Origin: Cryptosporangium aurantiacum
GTDB taxonomy: Bacteria > Actinomycetota > Actinomycetes > Mycobacteriales > Cryptosporangiaceae
Assembly: GCF_900143005.1 (NCBI RefSeq)
Contig: NZ_FRCS01000003.1
Location: 124,001 to 188,000 of the forward strand
Length of the DNA stretch: 64,000 nt
Direction: 5' to 3'
Shown here: positions 9,109 through 16,639 of the stretch, piece by piece
Position numbering within the stretch: the stretch's first letter is position 1
Layout of the letters: each line of letters starts with the position of its first letter
Notes under the pieces: generated by a model
What the model saw: only the letters and a program-made list of their open reading frames with translations
Told to the model about the DNA's origin: nothing
The model's database searches: none
Made by a program: the position numbers and the translations under genes

Positions 9109-9991
9109 GGGTCATCTCCCGGGTGCCGAACAGCCCCGACGGGCGGACCAGCAGGACGACGATCATCACCAGGTACGGCACCACCGCACCGAAGCCGCGG
9201 CCGAGGAAGAGCAGCTGGTCCTGGTAGCCGGCGGCGAGCGCCTCGGCGACACCGATCAGCAGTCCGCCGGCGAGCGCGCCGCCGGTCGAGTCCAGACCGC
9301 CGAGGACCGCGGCCGGGATCGCGCCGAGCGCGACCGTGTAGACGGCCGGGCTGACACCAGGCGTCGGCGAGCCGACCAGGAACAGTGCCGCCACCGCGGC
9401 GAGCAAACCGGCGACCAGCCAGGCGATCGCCGAGACCCGGCCCTGCCGGATGCCCATCAGCGCGGCGGTGTCGCCGTCCTCGGCCACCGCGCGCATCGCC
9501 ACGCCCCAGCTGGAGTACTTGAACGCGGCGAAGAACCCACCGATCAGCAGCGCGGCCATGCCGATCGCCAGCGCACGGTTCGTGCTGATGCCGACGTCAC
9601 CGAGCCGGACGACGTCCCCGCCCCAGGGGTGCGGGACGTTGAGGATGTCCGAGCCGATCCGTCGGACCAGGTCGGTGAGCAGCAGGATGTCGATGCCGAT
9701 CGTGACCACGGCGAGGCTGATGTCGGAGGATCCCCGCAGGCGGGCGAGCACGAGCCGCTCGATGAGCCATGCCGCCGCGGCGGTGAGCGCCACCCCGGCG
9801 AGAGCGCCCGCCCAGAACCCGAGTGGCTCTGAGAGCCGGACCACCGCGTAGGCGCCGAGCAGCAGGAACGATCCGTGGGCGAAGTTCACCACGCCGCTCG
9901 ACTTGAAGATGATCACGAAGCCCAGCGCGATCAGCGCGTACATGGCGCCGAGCGAGACGCCGTTCAGCAGTAGCGAGAGGAACTGCGTCAT
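9101..9991 (-). CDS. livH: Branched-chain amino-acid type ABC transporter permease LivH
   Basis: First permease of the transporter, 296 residues and about eight helices. The N-terminus (NGVSLGAMYALIALGFVIIF) and the motif VVNFAHGSFLLLGAY are characteristic of LivH. The C-terminus ends RPSGLFGTREMTRV, the usual family ending. Its ATG overlaps the stop of livG by four bases (ATGA). Confidence 0.95.
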   Translation of the reverse strand: MTQFLSLLLNGVSLGAMYALIALGFVIIFKSSGVVNFAHGSFLLLGAYAVVRLSEPLGFWAGALAGVALTAAAAWLIERLVLARLRGSSDISLAVVTIGIDILLLTDLVRRIGSDILNVPHPWGGDVVRLGDVGISTNRALAIGMAALLIGGFFAAFKYSSWGVAMRAVAEDGDTAALMGIRQGRVSAIAWLVAGLLAAVAALFLVGSPTPGVSPAVYTVALGAIPAAVLGGLDSTGGALAGGLLIGVAEALAAGYQDQLLFLGRGFGAVVPYLVMIVVLLVRPSGLFGTREMTRV

Positions 9992-10761
9992 GTCGCCCCC
10001 AGGTAGGCCCGGATCACGTCCGGGTCGGACTGCACTTCGTCCGGGGTGCCATCGGCGATCCGACGGCCGAAGTCGAGCACGGTGACTCGGTCAGCCAGTG
10101 CCATGACCATCCCCATGTCGTGCTCGACCAGCACGATCGTGATGTCCAGCGCCGCGCGGATGGATCGGACCGTGTCGGCCATCCGGCGGGTCTCGTCGGC
10201 GTTCATGCCGGCCACCGGCTCGTCGAGCAGCAGCAGACGCGGCTCGGCGCAGAGCGCCCGGGCGGCCTCGACCCGCTTCTGCACGCCGTAGGGCAGCACC
10301 CCGACCGGTGTGGTGAGCACGTCGCCCAGCTCCAGGAACTCGGCGATCTCGGCGACCCGGGCCGCGTGCTTGCGGCGCTCCCGGCCTTCGCGGGGCAGGC
10401 CGAGACCACCGGCGAGGAACCCCGTCCGGGTGAGGTGGTGCCGGCCGAGCATCAGGTTCTGCGCCACGGTCTGGTGCGCCGAGAGCGCGATGTTCTGGAA
10501 CGTCCGGGCGACGCCTGCGCCGGCGACCTGGAAGGGGCGCATGCGGTCCAGGCGCACCTCGCCGAACCGCACTTGCCCGGCGGCCGCGCGGTAGACCCCG
10601 GACAACACGTTGAACAGCGTGGACTTGCCCGCGCCGTTCGGGCCGATGACCGCGTGGATGGTGCCGGGCTCGACCGTGAACGAGACCTCCGACAGCGCGG
10701 CGACCGCGCCGAACCGCACGCTGACGTCGTCGACCTCGAGGCGGTCGATCATTCCGACCAC
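9988..10761 (-). CDS. livG: Branched-chain amino-acid type ABC transporter ATPase LivG
   Basis: Cytoplasmic ATPase of 257 residues. Walker A is GPNGAGKST (about residues 37-45), the signature region is LPYGVQKRVEAARAL, Walker B is LLLLDEPVAGM, and the switch His is in LVEHDMGMVM. The signature deviates from LSGGQ in the way usual for LivG. The C-terminus has the LivG-specific ending (TPDEVQSDPDVIRAYLG). Two starts are possible, 10761 and 10752. The first 13 bp overlap the end of livF. Confidence 0.94.
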   Translation of the reverse strand: MVGMIDRLEVDDVSVRFGAVAALSEVSFTVEPGTIHAVIGPNGAGKSTLFNVLSGVYRAAAGQVRFGEVRLDRMRPFQVAGAGVARTFQNIALSAHQTVAQNLMLGRHHLTRTGFLAGGLGLPREGRERRKHAARVAEIAEFLELGDVLTTPVGVLPYGVQKRVEAARALCAEPRLLLLDEPVAGMNADETRRMADTVRSIRAALDITIVLVEHDMGMVMALADRVTVLDFGRRIADGTPDEVQSDPDVIRAYLGAT

Positions 10762-11522
10762 CGGGAGAGGACCGGACGTTCCTCGGTGCTCTCCGGCCGG
10801 ACGCCGAGGTAGAGCCGTTTGACGTCGTCGTTGCGGGACAGTTCGTCGGCGCTACCCGACAGCGACACGGTCCCGACGTCCAGGACGAACGCTTCCGACG
10901 CCACGCGCAGCGCCATCGTCGCGTTCTGTTCGATCAGCAGGACCGACGTGCCCTGCCGGTTGATCTCGGTGATGACCTCTCCGATCTGTCCGATGACCTT
11001 CGGTGCCAGGCCCAGCGATGGTTCGTCGAGCAGCAGCAGCCGCGGTCCGGCCATCAGCGCGCGGCCGATCGCGAGCATCTGCTGCTCGCCGCCCGACAGC
11101 AGTCCGCCCCGTTGCGTCCGCCGCTGGGCGAGGATGGGAAACAGCTCGTGGACGCGCTCGCGGGCGGCGGCGCGGGCGGCCCGGCTGGGGTTGCCCAGCC
11201 CGCCGGCGCGAAGGTTCTCCTCGACGGTCAGCCGGCCGAAGATCTTCCGTCCCTCCGGGACGTGCGCAACTCCCCTGCGGACGATGGCCGCGGGGTCGAG
11301 CCTGCTCAGGTCGGCGTCGTCGAGGCGGACGGTGCCGCGGTCGATTCGCCCGCCGCGGCTGCGCAGCGCGCCTGAGACGGCTCGCAACAGCGTGCTCTTC
11401 CCCGCGCCGTTGCTGCCCAGCACCGCCGCGATGGCGCCGTCGGGCACCGCGAGCGAGATCCCACGGAGTGCCCGCACCGCCCCGCCATAGGAGACATGGA
11501 GGTCGTCAACGGTCAGTGCCAC
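10749..11522 (-). CDS. livF: Branched-chain amino-acid type ABC transporter ATPase LivF
   Basis: Second ATPase, 257 residues, first gene of the operon. Walker A GSNGAGKST, signature LLSGGEQQMLAIGRAL, Walker B LLLLDEPSLGL, H-loop replaced by LIEQN as normal for LivF. The GTG start at 11522 is preceded by an excellent ribosome-binding site, AGGAGG, six bases upstream. The operon promoter must lie between here and the divergent PucR gene. Confidence 0.95.
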   Translation of the reverse strand: MALTVDDLHVSYGGAVRALRGISLAVPDGAIAAVLGSNGAGKSTLLRAVSGALRSRGGRIDRGTVRLDDADLSRLDPAAIVRRGVAHVPEGRKIFGRLTVEENLRAGGLGNPSRAARAAARERVHELFPILAQRRTQRGGLLSGGEQQMLAIGRALMAGPRLLLLDEPSLGLAPKVIGQIGEVITEINRQGTSVLLIEQNATMALRVASEAFVLDVGTVSLSGSADELSRNDDVKRLYLGVRPESTEERPVLSRWSE

Positions 11523-11629
11523 GGAAACCTCCTGAGTGCGGGGTGGCGACAGTGTGTGCGCGGGTATCGCTCGTCGCTCGTCGCATGGACCGTGATGGGT
11601 ATCGACAGCACCCTGTGTTCTCCAGCTCG

Positions 11630-11666
11630 GTGTGCGGAGTGCACACCTGTCGCTCCGCCGGACAGG
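11630..11666. promoter_or_regulatory. Two adjacent palindromes between livF and the PucR gene
   Basis: GTGTGC-N5-GCACAC at 11630-11646 and CCTGTC-N9-GACAGG at 11646-11666 are both perfect inverted repeats and share one base. They lie in the 188-bp divergent intergenic region, so they could be operators for the PucR protein acting on livFGHMK (inference). A TATCGT -10-like hexamer at 11697-11702 sits eight bases before the PucR ATG, suggesting a leaderless PucR transcript. Confidence 0.5.
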
Positions 11667-11710
11667 CGAATCGCTGTCGCGCCGATCGGCGACGCGTATC
11701 GTGCGCCGTT

Positions 11711-12907
11711 ATGGCAGCGCCTGCGGGCCCGAGCGTGTCGGCGCTGGCCGTCCGTCTCCGGGAGCGACATCTCACGACCCTCACGGCGGAGGTGTCTCAG
11801 CAGGTCCTCGCCGCGTTACCCGACCTGCCCGGCTCCGAGGTCGTCACCGTCGCCGAGATGCGTGAGGCGTGCGCGGTGAGCATCGAGCAGATGCTCTGCG
11901 AGCTGAGCGGTGAGGGCCAGCGGATCTCGCTGACCGATACCGGCCGCCGCCGCGCGCAGCAGCGTGTGCCGGTGGAGTGGCTACTGCACAACTTCCGGCT
12001 GTGCGCGCGCACGATCTGGCACGGGCTGGTCAGGGAGGCCGGCTGCTCCGGCGACGGCGGCGCCCACCGGCTGCTGGAGGAGGCGGCCGTCGTCTGGGAC
12101 GCGCTCGACCGGGTGTCGACGGTCGTGACCAAGGCCTACCGCGTCGAGCGGAACCGTCTGCGACGCACCGCGCAGCGCCGCCGTGAACAGGTGCTCTCCG
12201 CGCTGCTGGAACGGGCGCCCACCGCGCAGGGCGCCGAGGAGGAGGCCGCCGACGTGCTGGGGATCCCGCCGCGCGGGCCGCGCGTCGTCGTCGTGTCGTC
12301 GGTCGGCTCCGGCCATCCGACGACCGCCCTGCGGTCGGCCGGCTACACCTCGGCGTGGGTCACCCAGGGCCCCCGGGACGTCGGGCTGATCGCCTGGGGG
12401 GCGGCCGACGACCTGCCGGAGCTCGCGGCGATCCTGGGAAACTGCCTGCCCGGATCGGTGACCGTCTCACCACTGATCCACGGCTTCGAGGACGTCGCCA
12501 CCGCGTACCGATTGACGGCGCTCGCCCTTCGGACGCTGCCCTCCGGCTACCAGGGCATCACCCAGGTCACCGACCGGCTCCCGCACACGATGATCGCCGC
12601 GGTGCCGGAGGTCTCCGACGTCCTGGTTCGGCACACGCTCGGCGGCCTGCTCACGGTGCGCGCCGGGGAACTCGAGGTCTACCTCGCCACGCTCGAGGCG
12701 CTGGTGGACGCCGACGGCTCGTTCGCCGCTGCGGCCCGCAAGCTGTACTGCCACCGCAACACCGTGCTCAAGCGTGCGCACCGCATCGAGGCGTTGACCG
12801 GCAGACGGCTGACCAGCACCCGCGCGCTGCTGGAGCTGTATCTCGCGGTGCTGGCCGTCCGGATGGACGCCACCGGCCGGTTCGCCACCTCCGGCCCGAT
12901 CAGCTGA
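11711..12907 (+). CDS. PucR/CdaR-family transcriptional regulator
   Basis: A 398-residue regulator. The N-terminal half is helical (RsbRD-like N-terminal region of many actinobacterial PucR proteins). The centre holds a GGDEF-like degenerate domain, and the C-terminus has the PucR helix-turn-helix (AAARKLYCHRNTVLKRAHRIEALTG, quoted here in part: HRNTVLKRAHRIEALTG, about 345-375). ATG 11711 has no Shine-Dalgarno sequence but is correctly placed for leaderless translation. Divergent from the liv operon, which it probably activates in response to the transported nitrogen compound (inference). Confidence 0.92.
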   Translation: MAAPAGPSVSALAVRLRERHLTTLTAEVSQQVLAALPDLPGSEVVTVAEMREACAVSIEQMLCELSGEGQRISLTDTGRRRAQQRVPVEWLLHNFRLCARTIWHGLVREAGCSGDGGAHRLLEEAAVVWDALDRVSTVVTKAYRVERNRLRRTAQRRREQVLSALLERAPTAQGAEEEAADVLGIPPRGPRVVVVSSVGSGHPTTALRSAGYTSAWVTQGPRDVGLIAWGAADDLPELAAILGNCLPGSVTVSPLIHGFEDVATAYRLTALALRTLPSGYQGITQVTDRLPHTMIAAVPEVSDVLVRHTLGGLLTVRAGELEVYLATLEALVDADGSFAAAARKLYCHRNTVLKRAHRIEALTGRRLTSTRALLELYLAVLAVRMDATGRFATSGPIS

Positions 12908-13032
12908 CCGCAGCGCCTCACCGGGCGCAGCCCGGCTCCCGAATCGATTGAGACGACAACGGCTGGGTACCACCCCCGGGGACGGCGCCGGCGTGGCTCC
13001 GACGCCCCGACCACCGAGGAGCACGCACACCG

Positions 13033-13422
13033 ATGACCAATTCCCCCACCGCCAGCCCCGCGCCGACCGATCCGGACACCATCCGTGCCGAGATCGACGA
13101 GACCCGCGCCGACCTCGGCGCCACCGTCGACGCGCTCGCCGCGAAGACCGACATCCGCGGCCGCGTCCAGGCCCGCCTCGCCGACACCCGTGTCCAAGCC
13201 CGGCAGGCAACCGCGCGCGCCACGATCACCGCACGCGGCAAAGCCGGACCAGCCCTCGAACACACCCGCGTCTACACCGCCAAGGCCAGGCAGGCAGCCA
13301 CAAACACCAGCCCCCGCACCCGGGCGATCTCCGCGGCGAGCGCTGCCGCCGTCCTCGTACTGGTCCTGGTCGGTGTCCGCCGTCGGCGGCGCGCGGTACG
13401 CACCCCCTGGTACCGGCGCTGA
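13033..13422 (+). CDS. DUF3618 membrane-anchored protein
   Basis: A 129-residue protein. Residues 18-50 match DUF3618 (IRAEIDETRADLGATVDAL followed by AKTDI). The middle is an Ala/Arg-rich amphipathic helix, and one membrane segment (about residues 104-118, AAVLVLVLVG) precedes an Arg-rich cytoplasmic end. In actinomycetes such proteins usually sit beside phage-shock-like or envelope genes with a DUF1469 partner; no partner is present here. The GAGGAGCAC at 13016-13024 serves as ribosome-binding site. Confidence 0.85.
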   Translation: MTNSPTASPAPTDPDTIRAEIDETRADLGATVDALAAKTDIRGRVQARLADTRVQARQATARATITARGKAGPALEHTRVYTAKARQAATNTSPRTRAISAASAAAVLVLVLVGVRRRRRAVRTPWYRR

Positions 13423-13448
13423 GGTTCCACGCATGCTGCCCCGGACAG

Positions 13449-13469
13449 GCGGGCGACCAGGGCGCCCGC
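13449..13469. terminator. Candidate terminator hairpin
   Basis: A 7-bp GC stem (GCGGGCG / CGCCCGC) with a 7-base loop lies between the convergent ends of the DUF3618 gene and the methyltransferase operon. Placement fits a terminator, but the stem is short. Confidence 0.4.
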
Positions 13470-13525
13470 CCGACCGGGTGCACTACGGTTGATCGGCGAT
13501 GCCATGCCGGACCTTCTCGGCGGGC

Positions 13526-14173
13526 TCAGCGATTCCGCTCACGGAGGGCCGTGCCGCGGATGTGCGGCGCGTAGGGCGTGGCCAGACCGGTGGCCGGGAA
13601 ACGGAATCGGTCCATCTTCTCGATGCGGAAACCCGCGGCCGCGATGGCGGTAGCGGTGTCCCGGCTGGTGTGGCAGCCGCCCATGAGCCGCGGTCCGAGG
13701 GTGGCGTCGGTGAGGCGCTGGATGCGCAGCAGCCGCCGGCCGTGGCGCGCGGCGACGTGCTCGAGGAACCGCAGCCGGCCGCCGGGCCGCAGCACGCGGT
13801 GAATCTCGGACAACGCCGTGGCCTGGTCGGGAACGGTGCAGAGGACCAGCGACGCCACGGCGACGTCGAACGTGTTGTCGTCGGCGGGAAGTGCTTCTGC
13901 GCTGCCGTCGAGAACCGTGATCGGTACCGAGGCGCTGGAGGCGGCTTTTTGTGCGGTGGCGCGCAGGCGGGGCTCGGGTTCGACGGCGATGACCTCCGTG
14001 ACGGTGCCGGGGTAGTGCGCGAAGTTCAGGCCGTTGCCCGCGCCGACTTCGATCACTCGTCCGTGGAGGCCGGCCAGCAGGTCGCGGCGGTGCTCGGCGT
14101 AACCGGAGCGTTCGACCGCTGCGCTGTAGCGTTCGTAGAGGCGGGCGAAGATCGGATGTGACGTCGTCGTCAT
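13526..14173 (-). CDS. Class I SAM-dependent methyltransferase
   Basis: A 215-residue soluble methyltransferase. Motif I is VIEVGAGNGLNFAHYP (about 40-55), an acidic residue ends strand 2 (VIAVEPEP), motif II/III FDVAVASLVLCTVPD, and LRPGGRLRFLEHVAA follows. The pattern is that of METTL7/phospholipid-type methyltransferases. It is the third gene of the CmtR-CDF operon, its ATG overlapping the exporter stop (ATGA, 14170-14173). A role in metal or metalloid methylation is possible from context but unproven. Confidence 0.9.
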   Translation of the reverse strand: MTTTSHPIFARLYERYSAAVERSGYAEHRRDLLAGLHGRVIEVGAGNGLNFAHYPGTVTEVIAVEPEPRLRATAQKAASSASVPITVLDGSAEALPADDNTFDVAVASLVLCTVPDQATALSEIHRVLRPGGRLRFLEHVAARHGRRLLRIQRLTDATLGPRLMGGCHTSRDTATAIAAAGFRIEKMDRFRFPATGLATPYAPHIRGTALRERNR

Positions 14174-15012
14174 CGGTGCTCTCTCCGCGGTGCAGGTGTT
14201 TGTGGACCTCGCGTTGATGGAACGGCGACTCCATGGTGGAGGTCCTGTTCAACCCCGGTCGCCCGAGCCCGCGGTGGCGCGCAGCAACCGTCCGCGCATC
14301 CCTCGTCCGCGCATCCCTCGTCCGCGCATCCCTCGTCCGGCGTAGCCTGCGCCGTGCCGCTGCCGGCGCTGAGCGCACCGGCCGGGCCGCAGCAGGCGTC
14401 GCCGCGCCAGGCCTCCCGGCCTTCCTTGACCGCGACTGCGGCGATGACCAAGGCAGCGACCGGGTCGGCCCACCACCAGCCGAACGCCGAGTTCACCGCC
14501 AGCCCGACCAGCAGCACGCCGGAGAGGTACGTGCACAGCAGCGTCTGCTTGGAGTCCGCGACCGCCGACGCCGATCCCAACTCGCGGCCCGCCCGGCGTT
14601 GCGCTGCGGAGAGCACGGGCATGACCGCCAGCGACACCGCCGCCAGCACCAGCCCGACCGCGGAATGGTCCGCCCGCTCCCCGCTGACCAGCGCGCGCAC
14701 CGACTCCACGGCGACGTAGGCGGCCAGGCCGAAGAACGACACCGCGATGATCCGCAGCGCCACCTTCTCCCGCGTCTCCGGATCCGGACCGGCGAACTGC
14801 CAGGCCACCGCCGCGGCCGAGGACACCTCGATCACCGAGTCCAAGCCGAAGCCGATCAACGCGGTGGAGGAAGCGAGGCTGCCCGCGGTGATCGCGATGA
14901 CCGCCTCGATCACGTTGTAGGTGATCGTCGCAGCCACCAGCAGCCGGACCCGCCGCGCGAGCACGGCCCGTCGGACGGGTGAGGGTCCCAGACTCACCAA
15001 GGGCAGCGACAT
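14170..15012 (-). CDS. Cation diffusion facilitator (CDF) family metal exporter with Cys-repeat tail
   Basis: A 280-residue inner-membrane protein with about six helices. Helix 2 carries the CDF signature IGFGLDSVIEVSSAA, and a second Asp motif is VADSKQTLLCTYLSG. It lacks the long cytoplasmic domain of classical CDFs. After the last helix comes a tail with a Cys-Cys pair (GDACCGP) and three identical five-residue repeats (EGCAD) followed by GCCAPP, a likely soft-metal-binding site. Start ATG 15012 overlaps the stop of the CmtR-like repressor (TGATG). The genes on both sides support export of Cd, Pb, Zn or similar (inference). Confidence 0.88.
   Translation of the reverse strand: MSLPLVSLGPSPVRRAVLARRVRLLVAATITYNVIEAVIAITAGSLASSTALIGFGLDSVIEVSSAAAVAWQFAGPDPETREKVALRIIAVSFFGLAAYVAVESVRALVSGERADHSAVGLVLAAVSLAVMPVLSAAQRRAGRELGSASAVADSKQTLLCTYLSGVLLVGLAVNSAFGWWWADPVAALVIAAVAVKEGREAWRGDACCGPAGALSAGSGTAQATPDEGCADEGCADEGCADGCCAPPRARATGVEQDLHHGVAVPSTRGPQTPAPRREHR
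14291..14335. repeat. Three perfect 15-bp tandem repeats encoding EGCAD units
   Basis: TCCGCGCATCCCTCG is repeated three times without a mismatch, in frame in the CDF gene, so each copy adds one Cys to the tail. Perfect identity suggests recent, possibly variable, expansion. Confidence 0.95.
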
Positions 15013-15341
15013 CAACAGCAGCCCTTCTCCGCCGAGTCGGGGCACGCGGCCGGATCCACCGCCAGCACCAGCCCCAGCAGATCCCCCAGCGCGTGCCGCA
15101 GGCGGGCATCGGCCAGCTCGTACCGGGAGCGACGCCCCTCCGGCACCGCGACCACCAGCCCGCACCCACGCAGACACGCGAGGTGGTTGGACAGCTTCTG
15201 CCTGCTGACCCCGAGCAGGTCGGCGAGCTCGGCCGGGTAACCGGGAGCCTCCCGGAGTGCCAGCAGCAACCGCGCGCGCGTCGGGTCGGACAGCGCGTGG
15301 CCGAAGCGGGCCAAGACCGCGCCGTGCGTCAACGTCTCCAT
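15012..15341 (-). CDS. ArsR-family metal-sensing repressor, CmtR-like (Cd/Pb type)
   Basis: A 109-residue winged-helix repressor. The recognition region reads SRQKLSNHLACLRGCGLVV, with Cys56 and Cys60 spaced as the metal-binding C57-x3-C61 of mycobacterial CmtR. A third thiolate would come from Cys100 (DPAAC), at the position of CmtR Cys102, and there is an extra Cys108-Cys109 end. This predicts derepression by Cd(II) or Pb(II). It heads an operon with the CDF exporter and a methyltransferase. A GTACAG (15353-15358) / CTGTAC (15381-15386) inverted repeat upstream of the start is a possible operator. Confidence 0.9.
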   Translation of the reverse strand: METLTHGAVLARFGHALSDPTRARLLLALREAPGYPAELADLLGVSRQKLSNHLACLRGCGLVVAVPEGRRSRYELADARLRHALGDLLGLVLAVDPAACPDSAEKGCC

Positions 15342-15422
15342 GGACCAGAACAGTACAGAGAAGGCTGAATAAACGAAACGCTGTACCGTCGCCGGGTGGG
15401 TGAAACTCGCGGCTCACCAGCC

Positions 15423-15454
15423 TTGCATTCGGTACCTGGGTACAGGCTTACCGT
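15423..15454 (+). promoter_or_regulatory. MerR-type promoter with long spacer and central dyad
   Basis: TTGCAT (15423-15428) and TTACCG (15449-15454) are separated by 20 bp, longer than the usual 17, and the spacer holds the dyad TACC-TG-GGTA (15433-15442). Overlong spacers with a centred dyad are the hallmark of MerR-activated promoters. It lies upstream of the three-gene operon that includes a MerR gene. Confidence 0.55.
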
Positions 15455-15507
15455 CGAGTGGACGGCGCCGCGCCGGTGCCGGAACCCGCCGCTCGAAGGA
15501 GCCTGCG

Positions 15508-15855
15508 ATGTCGTTCGATGTCCCCGATGCGTGCACACTGCCCGCGGCCGAACACCCCGGGCGGCTAGCCGAGTTCGACGACCTGTTCGCCACGGCCCTG
15601 CGGCGGGTCGAGCCGGTCAGCGCCACCCACGCACGGCTGCATCTGACCGGCCCGGCCGGGTTAGCGGCGACGGTGCGGGATCTGGCTGCGCGGGAGTCGG
15701 CGTGCTGCTCGTTCTTCACCTTCGTCATCACCCCGCAGCCGGCGACCGACGGCGAGGGCGTGCTCGTGGACGTCGAGGTACCGGCGGCCCACGCCGACGT
15801 GCTCGCTTCCTTGGCTCAGCGCGCGGGCGCCGTCTCCGCGGGTGCGACGCCGTGA
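15508..15855 (+). CDS. Small conserved protein of a MerR-type metal operon
   Basis: A 115-residue soluble protein of unknown function. ATG 15508 follows GAAGGA. The core has RVEPVSATHARLHLTGPAG and a Cys pair in RESACCSFFTF (about residues 68-78), which could bind a soft metal. Small proteins of this pattern occur directly before MerR genes in actinomycetes. Its stop overlaps the MerR start (GTGA), so the two are co-translated. Confidence 0.8.
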   Translation: MSFDVPDACTLPAAEHPGRLAEFDDLFATALRRVEPVSATHARLHLTGPAGLAATVRDLAARESACCSFFTFVITPQPATDGEGVLVDVEVPAAHADVLASLAQRAGAVSAGATP

Positions 15856-16289
15856 CCGCCGGGCTGCGTACCGGTGAGGTCGCCGAACGGGCCGGGGTCA
15901 ACATCCAGACCCTGCGCTACTACGAGCGGCGCGGGCTGCTGGCCGAACCGCGCCGCTCCAACGGCGGCCACCGCCTTTACCCCGCCGACACCGTCGCCCT
16001 GCTCCACGTCATCAAGGCCGCGCAGCGCCTCGGGTTCACCCTTGACGAGGTAGCCGAACTCCTCGACGCCGGCCGGCGCCGCCACCCCACCGCGGACCTG
16101 CGGCAGCGGGCCATCGACAAGATCGCCGAGATCGACCAGAAGATCGCCGACCTCGCCACCATTCGCACCTCGCTCACCGAGGTCGTCAACGCCCGCTGCG
16201 ACAGCCTCACCCACTGCACCTGCGCCGACTGCCCGATCCCGTTCCTCACCATCGGCACCGCCGAGCACCCCTCCGGAGACCCGGCATGA
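15852..16289 (+). CDS. MerR-family metal-responsive activator
   Basis: A 145-residue regulator: winged helix at 5-70 (GEVAERAGVNIQTLRYYERRGLL), dimerisation helix (about 80-112), then a Cys-rich C-terminus with C116, C122, C124 and C127. Mercury MerR uses three cysteines equivalent to C82, C117 and C126. Position 82 here is Asp, so the site differs and mercury specificity should not be assumed. The GTG start overlaps the previous stop. It probably acts on the long-spacer promoter upstream of the operon. Confidence 0.9.
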   Translation: MTAGLRTGEVAERAGVNIQTLRYYERRGLLAEPRRSNGGHRLYPADTVALLHVIKAAQRLGFTLDEVAELLDAGRRRHPTADLRQRAIDKIAEIDQKIADLATIRTSLTEVVNARCDSLTHCTCADCPIPFLTIGTAEHPSGDPA

Positions 16290-16639
16290 GTCAGCCGCTG
16301 CCCACGCCCACCCGAGCTCGGCACCAGGAACCGGTGATCCAGAACGCGCCGCCGCGACACAGCATCGTCACCGGCGGCCTGGCCGCAGCAGCGTGCGCGG
16401 CCTGCTGCGCGCTACCGGTACTCATCGGGGCCGGCGCACTCACCGGAGCCGGCGCGGCGATCGTCGAGCAGACCCTGCTCGCGATCGCCGCCGTCCTCGC
16501 GACCGCGGCGCTGGGCATGTGGTGGCTGCACCGGCGCCGCTCCGCAGCCACCGGCGCCGGTTGCGGGTGCGGGTGCGGCGCCGACTCCGAGAAAGCCGCA
16601 GCGTCGGGCCGGCCTACGTGCGGGCCGGGACCGGCGTAA
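16286..16639 (+). CDS. Small MerT-like membrane protein with Cys motifs
   Basis: A 117-residue protein with two or three membrane helices. The first helix carries C37, C40 and C41 (CAACCALP), like the Cys pair in the first helix of MerT mercuric transporters. The C-terminal tail has alternating Gly-Cys (GCGCGCG) and another Cys. Its ATG overlaps the MerR stop (ATGA). No mercuric reductase or lyase is nearby, so uptake for reduction is not supported; metal binding or transport is the best guess. The last 26 bp overlap the convergent MFS gene. Confidence 0.75.
   Translation: MSQPLPTPTRARHQEPVIQNAPPRHSIVTGGLAAAACAACCALPVLIGAGALTGAGAAIVEQTLLAIAAVLATAALGMWWLHRRRSAATGAGCGCGCGADSEKAAASGRPTCGPGPA

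Noticed and set aside
14281-14340. CRISPR-like short repeats
   Set aside because: Three 15-bp units have no spacers and are in frame within the exporter gene.
15852-16639. A complete mercury-resistance operon
   Set aside because: No mercuric reductase or organomercurial lyase gene is present, and the MerR cysteine pattern differs.
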